DNA from: Symsagittifera roscoffensis
Lineage: Eukaryota; Xenacoelomorpha; Acoela; Convolutidae
Length of the DNA: 64,000 bases
Direction of reading: 5' to 3'
Assembly (NCBI RefSeq): GCF_963678635.1
Contig: NC_087067.1
Span: 14,643,018 to 14,707,017, forward strand
The notes beneath the pieces were generated by a model. The model had not been told where the DNA came from, did no database searches, and was given only the letters and a program-made list of their open reading frames with translations. The translations under genes were made by a program, and so were the position numbers. Positions 22,004-34,800 of the stretch are shown one piece after another. Every line of letters starts with the position of its first letter. Position 1 is the first letter of the stretch.

Positions 22004-22831
22004 CTGAAAACACACATACCATTGGAGAAAATAAAATATTAAGTTAGACCATTTATCCACGAGAAAACAACAACATACGAGATAGGGGCAGCTCAGTTCT
22101 TTATGAAAAGTGCTATTGCTTATGTCAATTACACCTAGACGCATTACGCAATAGACATGTTTTGTATTGAACGTCTTCTTTCTCGCTATCGAATTCACTT
22201 AATTAGGATCGATGTACTTACATCTAATTCATTGAAAAGTGAGTTTAGAAGGCTTCAATTTGAACATTACAACAAATTCTAAAATAAGTTGCAAATTAGC
22301 AGTCTTTTGAAACAATATCGACAATTGCGTCATCGGCCAATCTTCGATTCGCTGGCCCGAAAAAAAATGTAGTACAAGACTTTGCTGGTAACTAGCGGAC
22401 CAAGCTAGTTTTAAAACTGTATCAGTTGCAAGGTATATTTTGATTTCAGTTCTTTTGGGTGATGTTAGACTCGTGTCTTAAATCCCAAGAACCTTAAATT
22501 CGCGTCTTAAATTCATACGAATCTAATCTGCACGAGGCATTCGCGTCTTACATCCAGTTGAGAAGAAATTTCGGTTTTGTTCAAACTGTTAGATATTCCT
22601 TGTCGTAAACTTCAGATCGTTTGGGGCCATCAAGTTGCATATTACAGTCGATTTTTACACGCAATCTAGAATTTAGGTTTCGATCGTTCGGTGGATTTAC
22701 GATCAGTTATTTTTTGGGGATACAAATGATGGATTTTCGGTTGATTTTAGATCAGGATTTCATTTCCAATGGTTCACTGGATTATGATATGTTATTATTA
22801 AAACGTGTAAATATTAGATATTCGGATTTGT

Positions 22832-25800
22832 TCACATTTGATCTTCTATTTTTGCTTTCTTCGCTTTTTCCCACTCTGCCTTCTGCTGGAGACTCAACTT
22901 ATCCGCAGTCCTCTTCCTCATATCGGCAACTGAGTCAGCATCCTCTGCCCATTGAAGCACCAGTCTGCGTCCTAATAAATGGGTGCTCTGACTCAGAGAC
23001 ACGAACGCCTTCTTAGCCTCAGCTAGACTGTGGTACTCTACGAAGCAGAAACCACGATGTCCATTTCCTAAACAAAATAATGATAACAGATTCCTAAAAA
23101 AGGTTCCATTCTTTTAAGAAGCAATGAATGTCCGACCACGGAAATCATTACCCAAAAAAATTAAAAAGAAATTAAACACAGAGGCGAAGCGATACACAAT
23201 AAATTGCGATACACAAAAAAGCTCGAAAAATCAAAAGACGATGTGTCTTATTTGATAATTGAAAAACTTGAATGAATTTAGTCAAAAAAATTGTAGGCTA
23301 AAAAATCAAGAAAAATTTTTACGTAAATGTTATAGAAGTAGCACAAACTCGGCTACGTGTAGGATTCGAATATGCGACCTACTGCAATGAAGAGGTTTTG
23401 AATCTCACGCACTATCCACTCAGCAACGCAAGCTTAACAACCGACAAAGAATAGTCACGAATAAATCAGCTACATATGCTAATAACTTGCCAATGCGATT
23501 CAGCAAAAGGCACCAAATAGAAACAGACTCAATTTTGCATGCAAAAATTTCGAATACAACAAACTGAAGGCATCCACAGTAACTTTGCATGTATCAAATC
23601 ACTATTTTTGGGTCATTTGATGAATTAAAAATGCATCAACCGCGTTAACTTATTACTATTCGAATGTCAAAGCACATGCTATCAAAAAGCTGTAAAGGTG
23701 CCCCACCATTATTGGGGTGCCGCACCATAAAGGTTCCGCACCAATACTTGCTACTTAGGTTCGAAAAAAGAAGGTTCATACTAATACAATCGCTTCACAA
23801 GAGTAATTATGAAATTTATTCGCAACGGTAAGAAAGCTAGATAGCAACAACAGAAAAAAAAACATTATAAAAAACGCCAAAAAAGTAAATAAAAAAAAAA
23901 ACACGAAAAGTTCGTTTTTTCAATTATTTCAGCCAAAAGGAACCACACTCCTGGATCTCGTGCAGAATTTTCCGCCACATTCCTTGGTAACAAAACAATT
24001 AAGTCAATCTAGCAAAAAAAATTTGGAAATTTATCAATTTTTTTCTGACATATTGAAACAATACGCTAAACCGATTTCAAATAAAATTGCTCAAAACTAA
24101 AATACGCCTAACTAATTGAAGCTTAAACTAATTTCACGCACTTTAAGAACAAAAAAATCTAAAACGATGCATCCGAAAAAAACTGCAAATTTATAGCAAA
24201 AAAAATTCCAGCAGAAAAATTCAAGAAAAGTTTTGTTTCTAAGAGAAAACTTTGGCGCCTATGAAAACTAGAAAACCATGAACTATACTTACCCTCAGGA
24301 AAGTAAAGAAAAAATTAGTCAAAAAACCTGCCAAAAAAAACAGAATTCTTTACCCGCCAAGTAAGCCGACATGAATGGGTCGAAATCAATAAAGCCGACA
24401 AAAAAATCAAATTTCATCTACAAGTTTTTAAAGCTGTAAAATAATTATCAATTCAGCCGTTGAAGCCAGTTGTTAGACGTGCAAGTTGGGTAGAAATAGA
24501 GATGCATTTGGAGATCACCAAATTTCAGTCATCCTGTGGACAAAGTTGTTTACGGGAAAAAAAAGAGTCTAGTATCCAACTGTAATACCCTTGCTTATCG
24601 CAAGAGTAGATATATAGCATATGGAGGAAACCACTCTGAACATACTTTTTCATCACGCTCGTCGAGAGTTGTCAGAATAACAAAATCAATAACCACAATG
24701 GCGCTAGTAAATGAATCTTTTCACTAGACATAATGTACTAAGAAAGATCACGCTCTAAAAAGCATTTAACAATTATGCATGTAGTATTGCAATCAGAGTT
24801 ATACTTGACCCTTCTCGTACCTTAAAAACCTTAACTTACGGTTATTAAAAATAAATGTTTTTTAAGGTCAACACTTACCTGCCTGTTTCTGTGGAAGTCG
24901 GATGAATTTGACCTGTCCGAAAGTGGCGAACAATTTATGAAGTTCGTTCTTGGTCACTTCAAACGGGACATTTTTCACAAGAATCTTACACGAAGCGTTT
25001 GTCTCTTCGTCTACATTAGTTGCAGATGATGTTTGTTCGTGCATTGAGCGAGAATGAGGAGCTACATGATTTGAGGGCTTTCTCGACAACATCAGTTCCA
25101 CCTCATGACCGTCTATCTAAAGACGAAAACTTTTTAATTATGTCACACAAAATTCAATTAGCCAATTCTGAGAGGCATATGAACATAAAAGAAACTTAGC
25201 CCAATCAGTGTCGATGAAATATGCCCGATGAGTGTCAATGAAAAACTCAAGAAACGGAAAAAAAAGCGGATTGAGTATTTTTCAGCTTTCGAAGAAAAAA
25301 TACATCACGTTAAAGCTCTTTGAATTTGAGCGTGCTTTCAAGAAAATTAGATCACCAAATAGATTTTTTTATTCCGCTGAGAAATCTATCAAGCAAAATT
25401 CCCTTTCGAAACCAATTATAGTCACTCTTTTTCGTGCAATTTGCTCTTTTGAAACTAGAGGTCAGCTAAAGCTGGAAACACCTGTTTGATAATTTTTGAT
25501 TTTTTCTTAATCGATGCGTAAGGAAAAGGGAACATTTCAAAAACTGGGCTTCACCCAAAACCTCAGTTGGTTCTCTAATAAAAATAACTAAGAGTGTTTT
25601 TTTAGTTCGATTTGGCAGGATAACCTTCGATTTGGCAGGAAAATCAAGTTTCAACGCAGAGGCGAAGCTGCGCTTCGCAAACACAACCGAGGAAAAAATA
25701 CATCACGTTAAAGCTCTTTGAATTTGAGCGTGCTTTCAAGAAAATTAGATCACCAAATAGATTTTTTTATTCCGCTGAGAAATCTATCAAGCAAAATTCC

Positions 25801-28800
25801 CTTTCGAAACCAATTATAGTCACTCTTTTTCGTGCAATTTGCTCTTTTGAAACTAGAGGTCAGCTAAAGCTGGAAACACCTGTTTGATAATTTTTGATTT
25901 TTTCTTAATCGATGCGTAAGGAAAAGGGAACATTTCAAAAACTGGGCTTCACCCAAAACCTCAGTTGGTTCTCTAATAAAAATAACTAAGAGTGTTTTTT
26001 TAGTTCGATTTGGCAGGATAACCTTCGATTTGGCAGGAAAATCAAGTTTCAACGCAGAGGCGAAGCTGCGCTTCGCAAACACAACCGAGGAAAACGCAAA
26101 AAAAAAATCTTTAAATAGGAAAAACAAAGTGAAATAAGGAAAAGGTTAAACACCTTGAGAAAATTTTTTGAAAGTCTTGGGAGTAACACGTTCTCACATC
26201 TGCTTCATGACCGCTTGTAATTTTACAAACACTAGCCACCAATAGAGCAGCTGCAGTTTCTATCAAATTGCCAATGCGATGCAGGAAAAACTCGACCAAA
26301 AAAACTAGCTATTTCAATGTTCCGGATTTGGATCTCCTACCCGTTGATTAGAACTTCAACTTCCTCGCAATCGCGCCACGGACGTTTGGCAGAAAAACTA
26401 GTTTTCCAGCTTATGCTAGATTCACCTGTTTTAATATTTTGATCATATTTTGTACTGATGCCGAAATTCAAAGTTTCAAAAATTGTATATTTTCTAAGGC
26501 CATATTTTTTTCATAACGCAGGGCATAGCCGCTTGCGCAGAGAAGCTTCGCATAACATGTTTTTTTCTTCCGGTTGAACTCTTATTCTCCGATTTGGCAG
26601 GGCAGTTTTTGAGAAAAACCAAAAAAATTTAAAAATGAACCAAAATGTCACAAAATGGGCTTGTTTGAGGCCATAACTTTTTCTTTTGCATTCAGGGAAT
26701 AGCCGCTTGAGAAAGAGAGATCCCAACGACTTAGTTCAGTTCTTTAGTTTAAACGTTCATCTCAGATTTATGCATTTGTTATTTGAGAAAATGAACAAAT
26801 TCAAAATCAAATAAGTAAAAAATCCCTCTACTGAAAATTTCGAAAGCCGTAGAACGTGGTGTAAACTGGAATGAGACTAGAAAAATATGCAGGCACATAG
26901 AATAGCAGCCAGTTTTTCCAATGACACCATTGTTTTGAAAATTGGGTCAGTAGTTTTTGAGAAAACGAAACTTTTTCGAATAATTCAAAAAATTTCGAAA
27001 GGGTCGCAAAAAAAAAAAAAAAATTAACAAACCCCAGAAGAGGACCTAACAATAGCCAAAAATAAACCAGCACTATATGCTATTATATGCTTGAATACGC
27101 TTAAATATCATGAAATTGAAGTACACCAAAAGTGCCACTGACTAATAAGCATTTTTATTTGCGACTTAGGTTGGAAAAAAAGTACGTTCGTAATAATACA
27201 CTTCGCTTCGATTATGTAAAAAATGGTAAAAAATCAAAAATTTGAATTTTCGAGAGCCATAACTTTTTGTGTTAAAAAATTAGGCGTAACCGCTTATGAA
27301 AGCGAAACACCAACAACCTGTTCTACCCATTGAAACCAAAACATCAGATTTGGAAGGGTAGTTTTCGAGAAAAATCTAAAAGTTTCAAATTAGTGTATTT
27401 TTTTCTGCGAGGTGCGATAAAATGATCTGATATAAAGCTATAATTTAGGCATCTTCGACTGTCATAGTAATATAGTCGAATTGGGCAAAACATTTTGTAG
27501 AAAAATGACTAAAAACAAAAAAAATGAAAAAAAAAATACAAAAAAATTTCATATTTTTTTTCAATTTAGTTTGCAGAAAATGTTTGAATTTTTCTGAATT
27601 TTTTGGTTCTCACAATCTCATTGACAGGGCTTCAATATGATACATCACTCAAGCCAGTCCGATGAGCATTTGTGGTACCTGATTTTGTGTGGAAAACAAA
27701 AAGAAGAAAAAACTAAAACACCCGAAAACAAAGTTCCTCCCGATTTTCAATGGTCGGAACAAAAATCATCTAGAATTTTAAGAAAATCATTCAAGACCAC
27801 TTCATTCTTTCACATCAAGATCAAAACTCAAATCGCGAAACATCAAATTTCAACTAACAGAAATTTTCAGACTTGTTTTGTACAATAACCTACCTAAATG
27901 TGTTTTCACTTCGTTAATTGACAATTAATAACACTGGAATATTCAGGACAAAAATATTTTCTCGACACAGACAGAGTTTTTTGAAATATCCTGTTAGAAT
28001 CCAAATCACTACTGAAAGAGCGATAATATGATACTAAATTCGATCCCATCTAATATTTTATTTGTGGTTCCTGATTGCTTCGGCTTGGGAGAGAACTAAA
28101 TACTTTTCAACTATAAATTATAACTTAGTATTACCTTTGTTCCTTGCATGAGTTTGATAGCCTCCATTGCAGCATCGTGGTTCTTAAACTGGACAAACCC
28201 ATAACCCCTCGATAAATCTCTGCCGCCTTTTTGATATCTGGCCAAGAACACAGAGTCAATTTTGGACTCAAATTTAGAAAAAGCTTGTTTCATTTTTTGC
28301 TCATCAGTTTCAAATGAGAGATTTTTCACAAACACGCAAGCATTGTCTTCTGTTATCGCCTGGTTTTGATTCGAGTTGTTCTCTTCGTTTGCTGCTTCTG
28401 GCACGTTCTTCGGTTCAAGTTCCAAAAAATCTTTGCCATTTATTTCTTTAGAATTTGAACTATCGCCTGCCGTCATATTTGTTGTCGGTCTATAAGACTT
28501 TGATGAATTTTCGACAAAACAATCTAAATACAATGGTGATGTCTATATTTATTGCTCATCCTTCTGGTTTGTAAAAAAAAATAGAGGCTAATATTTAATA
28601 GAGAAACAAAAACTGTTCACTGATTTTACTTATGATACCTGAAAAAGCAAGTTCGAATAAAAATTGAGTATTTAGTAAAACCTAAGGCCCTCGCCTAACA
28701 TGCGTTACTAGAGCTGCGTTACTAATATGCAAATCCGGTATATCTCTATGCGTTACACAAGTCGTCGGGTTGATGAGCGAAATTCATATGGCACAAACAT

Positions 28801-31800
28801 TGCAAAAAAGTGGTTTTTAACATGTGATATCGAAAATGGCGAGAAGTCAACCGCCAATAATCCCTCATCCTTAATCCTTATCTGTTCTAGTGCATTGTAC
28901 AAATTTTGGCGTTATAATAATAAAATTATGTTCAGTAAAAAAAGGTACCTGGAAATGGAAAAAAAACAGTTTAAGTAAAGTTTCAACTGGACATCACCTG
29001 TCGGCGCCCACTCCAAGTACAAAATTGAACCCTTGAACTTCGTGTAAGCCAGATTAACGAAGGCTCTCTTTGCGTCATTTTGAGTCTTGAAAGTAACCAA
29101 TGCACTCAAGCCAGTTGGGGGCATCACTAATCTGTCAATCGGCGCATTTTTAGTAAACAGGGTCTCCAATTCTTCTTTAGAAGTGCCCACAGGTAAATTT
29201 TTAGCTAAAATCACTGTTTTGCTTCTTTTTACAGTCTTTTGGTTAAACGCGTCTAAATTCACTCCATGGTCGATCAAAAACTGTTTCGTTTCATTGACTA
29301 ATTTTGTTTCTCCTAAAGCGATTCTTACAGGTAAACTTTCGCCTTTTCCTGAAGCTGTCAAAATTTCCTGTTTTCTGACTCCATATCTATTCGAAAGCGA
29401 GTCTGCAACTGTGTTTGCACCGATAAAAAGCGAGTTCCAGTTGTAGCTTTTTGTACCTGTACTTTTCATTTCTTCTTGTTTTTTCTTCTGGTAAGTAGTT
29501 TTGAACTCCTTGTCTGCAACTTCTGCTTTCGGCTTAGTTGGCGCTTCTTTAGCGGGCATAATATGAACAGTTCTGCCTTTCAAACTAGTTCCGTTCATAG
29601 AAGCGTATGCTTTCAAAGCATGCTCGGGAAGCAGAAAAGTAACATAGCCGAATCCTTTTGACCTGTGACTCACGTAGTCTATCGGAATGGAAGATTCGAC
29701 TACTTCGCCGTACTTTCGGAAAATGTCTTCCAATTCTTCTTCGGTTACTGTATATGAGAGATTTCTTACGAAGAGTCTCCCAGTATCCATAATTTCGTCG
29801 CTTTCGTTCAGTTTTTGCGTCTCCTTTTGTGTACTCATTTAGAATTGCTTTAAAACTAAGATTTCTCAAATTATAGCGTTTTAAACTTAACTCACCATGG
29901 TCCAACTACACGTTTCACTTTAAAAAAGCATTACAGCAGTAAAGATAATTATTTAAAGTCACATGTAACAAAAAAGAAAGATTATTGTTTCTAAATGAGC
30001 ACCTGTTTCTGTTCTGAACAAGATTCCAACCCAGCATTCTCGTTTATTTGTACCACTTTCAATTTTGTGCTTTCATCTTCAACTTCTGTTCCGTTTTTCT
30101 GAAGGAGCAATTGCAAACTATCCCAACTTTCAGTCGTCACCAAAAACTTTGGTACATCTCGCTGCTTGAACATGTGACAAGTGCTGCATTTAAAATCACT
30201 TCCCATAAATTTCAGGAACTTCGTTTTGTTCCAGCTTTTTGGAAATTTTGTAATTCTAACTTTGTATAAACTTGGCTGTGCAACTTTGTCATCAGATGTC
30301 ATTTTGCTGCCCAGAAAGTTGAGATCTGTTGTTTTAGTTTGTTCATTCGCATTACTGATATCTGTGCTTTCTGTTGATTTGATTTCATTTGGGTTTCTTT
30401 CAGTTGCTTTTCGGGCTAGTTCAACTGTTACTCGACTACCTTTAAACACAAGATAAACTTAAGTTGTAATCAGCAGACCACATATCATATAAAAAAATAT
30501 TTTTAAACTAGTGTCGTTTTAGTGCGTGTTGTGATGACAGAACTATATAAACGCATAGAACTTTAGTCAATTGCGCATAAACGACAACAAATGTTGTCGA
30601 AAAATCAATAACAAACAAAAAATGGAACAAATATATTTTTTAATTTTTTAAAAACTTTTTATTGCCGAGAAAGCGCTTTATGAAGCTCCCAAAACCAGAT
30701 CTTTCTTACAAAAATCAACAAGTTCTTTCAGCTTATACAAGCAATTTCCATAAAATCAACGTTAATTGATCGCTGTTCTCGCTCAAAAGTTTTCAGGGCA
30801 TGAATAAAAGTTTCATTGCTCATCCTTCTATGATAAGCCTGCTTGCTATCTTTTTTTTGCTCGAAAGTAGACCAAACCCATTTATCTTGACAGTGGAACA
30901 ACTTTTGAAAATTTTTACACAGAAGCGAAGCTGAGCTTTGCACCACTTGCGATACACAATAAAGCTCCAAAAACTTGAACAACTTTGAATGAATTTTATT
31001 GAAGAAATCGTAGGCTAAAAAAATCAAGAAAAATTTAATTGCAAATGTTATAGAAAATATTTACCTTCAAAACAGAAGAGGGGTTTGGGCTTAACTCTAT
31101 CCATTTCTTTCTGACACATAATAGATGAAAACGATAGAATGGTAGAAAACATTTCGATCAAAAAATTGAGATACAAAAAATCCAAAATGTACTCGAAAAG
31201 TGTTCATTACATCTTGCAACCAAACAATCTGCCTATCCAACAAAAACAATCAGGGGTGAAAGGCCCTATGCAGTAAATGCTATAGTGTAAGATAAAGAAA
31301 ACGACAAACAAAATTTCAAAAACATGAATGGAAAAATTACTAACAATTGCCACAGAAAAGAACTTGCCGAAAATCTGAGAAAAACTCTGAAAACCTATGA
31401 AAATAAACCAATTACATCAAGAATTATGAATTTATTCGCAATGGTCAGAGAGCTAGATCACACCAACAAAAAAACAACATTACAAAAACGCCAACAAAGG
31501 AAATAAACAAAACACAAAAAAAATAAAATTCAAAAATTTCAGCCAAAAAGAACCACACTGGAGCAGAACTTACCGCCACGTTCCTTTGTAGACAAAACAG
31601 TCAAGTCAATCTTGCAAAAAGTCTTGCAATCTTGCGAGATTTAACTGGAAAAAAAACCCAGCAGAAAATTTTTTATTTCTAGCAGTAGTAGTAGTAGAAA
31701 ATTTGCCTATAAAAACCAGAAAACTATGAACTATATTTACCCCCAAAAAATGAAGAAAAAAGTACTCATAAAATCCATCAAAAAACTACAGAATTAATTA

Positions 31801-34800
31801 CCCGGCAAGTAAGCCGACAGAAATTGGGTCGAAATCAACAAAGCCGACAAACAAAATCAACTTACCTCTAAAATTTTTTTCAGCTGTAAAACTATCAATT
31901 CAGTCGTTGAAACTAGCTGTTGAATTAGAGCTGCTAGACATGCAAGTTGGGTAGAAAAGAGATTCGGAGTTGACCAAAATTTAGTCATCCTGTGGACAAA
32001 GTTGTTTACGGGAAAAAGTCAAGTACCGAAAGGGTAAAAATGTTGTTCGAATCAGGAGTGAAATAATATATCACTCAAACCATTCCGATGATTAATTGTG
32101 GTACCTTATTAAAATACCCGAAGACAAAGTTTCTACCCATGGTCAGTACAACACCTCTAGAATCTCCATAGGCGGGATAACTATTTACTATAAATAAACT
32201 ATTTTGCTTTCTTCAAAATTGAAAGAACAAAAATCCTTATAACCAGATGTTAAATTTTAAGACCCCGGAAGAAACCTTCAAGCTAGAAAACAAATCAAGA
32301 TTCAGAAAACTTATTAAGCTCAAATAATCTAACCTTCAATTTTATACCAAAATAAAATCGGTTCATGTTATCTTTACAAAAGTGAGGTTTAAGAAGCAAA
32401 GCGGTCATGCCGTAGCGGATGAAAGACTCGATTCAAATTCTTCAGGATCGACATTGCCCCAACGCTGAAAGGATGCAGCTCATCAGTTTAAAGAACGCTT
32501 CAATAATCGACAACCTGATTTTTTTGATAATTTTTGGCACATAATTAGCCTTATAGACCCACACCGCCCGACACATGAATGTCAAGTTATTTATCTGACA
32601 TATTTTGGCAAAAAAATAAACAGTCTTTATAACAATGAGAAAATTGGCATGATGCAGCGCCTTAGTCGCTGCATCAGAAAAATAGCCACAGCTTACACAA
32701 TATCTTCTATCAAACCACATAAAGTCCGACATCGTTAAATATTTCTTGTGATGGACTGCGCCCAAAACGAGAGAGTATCGGTAAATTTACGAAAACGAGG
32801 TTTTCTGACAAAAATTCAACAAACTATTAAAGGACATAAAAATTACACAGAGGCGAAGCCCTGCTTCGCATCACTTGCGATACAAAACAAGCATTAAAAA
32901 AATATAAGTAAAAAATGTTGAAAGAAAACTAGGTCCACAAAACTTTTGTATCTCCCTGAAGGTCATTCTAGGCAAACATGCCAAGCGAAACATTTTAATA
33001 TCAAATTAGCAACGGAACCCAACTTATGAAGCGGAAGCAAAGACGAAAATCTTCGAGCAGACGTCAGTATCCCCTTAAGTCCCCCCCCCCCCAAAAAAAA
33101 AAACGAAATTGAACAACACTTGCAACTATAATGAAAACTGCTTACAGCAAAAGAAAAATCTTTTATGTGGCAACTGAGCCGACGAAAGTTCGACAATTCA
33201 ATTTTTACAGGAAACATTTCATTTTGATACATACTTAAAAACAAGGTTCGGCCGGGACTCGAACCACAGATTTAGGGTGCAAAGGAGACTACATTATCTC
33301 GGCGGCAAAGTGAGAACAGAACGAGCGTGAGAGTTGTTAAGTTTCAAAAATAAAGCAGTAAAAAAGCAACTAAGATTCTTACGGAAAGTAATTGACGGGA
33401 AAATGTCTTGTTCCTGATTACAAGACTCTTGCTCTCGCAAGTGTAATGGTTAACACTTAGAAGAAATCATAGGGCATTTAGATAACAAAAGTAAAAATAG
33501 CCAGAGCAAACAAGCGTTGTTATTAGGTAGTTTTTTATTTCGCCCCGTGGACTAGTGCAATACAGAGTCGAAGCTTCACTTTGCAGACATAGGCGTGAAA
33601 ACGGCAAAAGTAGCTGCCAAAAAGTAAAATCTGAATTAAGAAAATACGGCTAAATTACCCTTGAAAAAAAAACCATTCGTGTGCCGGAAACGAAACGAGG
33701 ACCTGGAGATTGCAAATCTCACAAACTCACATCATTGTAGCTTGAGAATCTGCAAAAATTAGCCACCAAGTAAGTTGATAGATCAGATGCTACTAAATTG
33801 CCAATGCTATGCCGTAAAAGTGTCCCCAAATGAGACTTTTTGTTTGCGCATCGGGATGGAAAAAAATATATTCGTAATATAACTATACGTTCGCTAGCTT
33901 GCTTGTGCATTCACTGATCTTTTTCGACCAGTACCGCTTCGTTTGTAGAATTAGCTCATTTCAATTTAGTGTTGAATGATTTCAGAGCTGGATTCGTTCC
34001 ACCACCCCAGTCCGAATCATTGTTGTCTTCGTAGAAAGAATAAATTACGTTAAGGCGAATGCATTTCTCAAACCCAAGCAAAAAAAAACTTGAACTTCTC
34101 AAAGAGCAAAAAAACTTGTCTGAAAAATATTTCTAAATTATCAAGAACTATCCGTTGGTTGAAAAATTCGTGTCTTGCGCATTTCGAACACTGGGTGGTA
34201 CATTGGCTTACATGTCATACTCAAGAAAGATAGGCCCGGGTTCGTTTTGCGCTAGAAACGTTTTTGTTTCTGGAAGTCCCAAGTGAGCAGTTTTCAAACA
34301 CCCTAATTAAGGAAAAACAATCGCAGTTGAAATATCTTTTTGAATTTGAGCTCAGAGCATCAAAGACTAATAAACGAAAAAACTATCAAAATAAATTAAT
34401 GCTTGAGTCTAATTCTAAAACGAAAATTTTTTTCAAAACTTAAGGAAATGAGAGGTAAAGGGAAAAATTCAAAGTCACTTAATCTATCTAAGGAGGACGC
34501 TGAGCATTTTAACGAATACTTCGCAAATATTGGCGCCAGACTTTCACAAAGCAAACCAACTTGCATGGAAAATAATGTTATCCGTCAGCAGCAATCGTGA
34601 ATTTTGAGAAAAAAAAATGATTTAATTAAGTCATTGAAGTCATCGAAAGACTAAAAATTAAATATAGTACAGATTGCTATGATATCAACACTGTTCTCGC
34701 CAAGCATTTAAAAACTATATTAGCCCTTTGACTGAAATTTTTAAGGACTGCCTAACCTCAGGAATCTACCCAAAATGTTTACAAATTGCAAAAATTATAC

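Larger units (their letters stand above)
21612..27471. repeat. Tandem segmental duplication, proximal copy B
   Basis: Copy B begins at GAACACTT (21612) and ends at GTCATAGTAAT (27471), after which unique RBM19 intron sequence starts. It is about 0.4 kb longer than copy A because of an extra local duplication at 25.3-26.1 kb. RBM19 transcription enters this copy first, so its exons are the natural 3' end of the gene. Confidence 0.92.
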
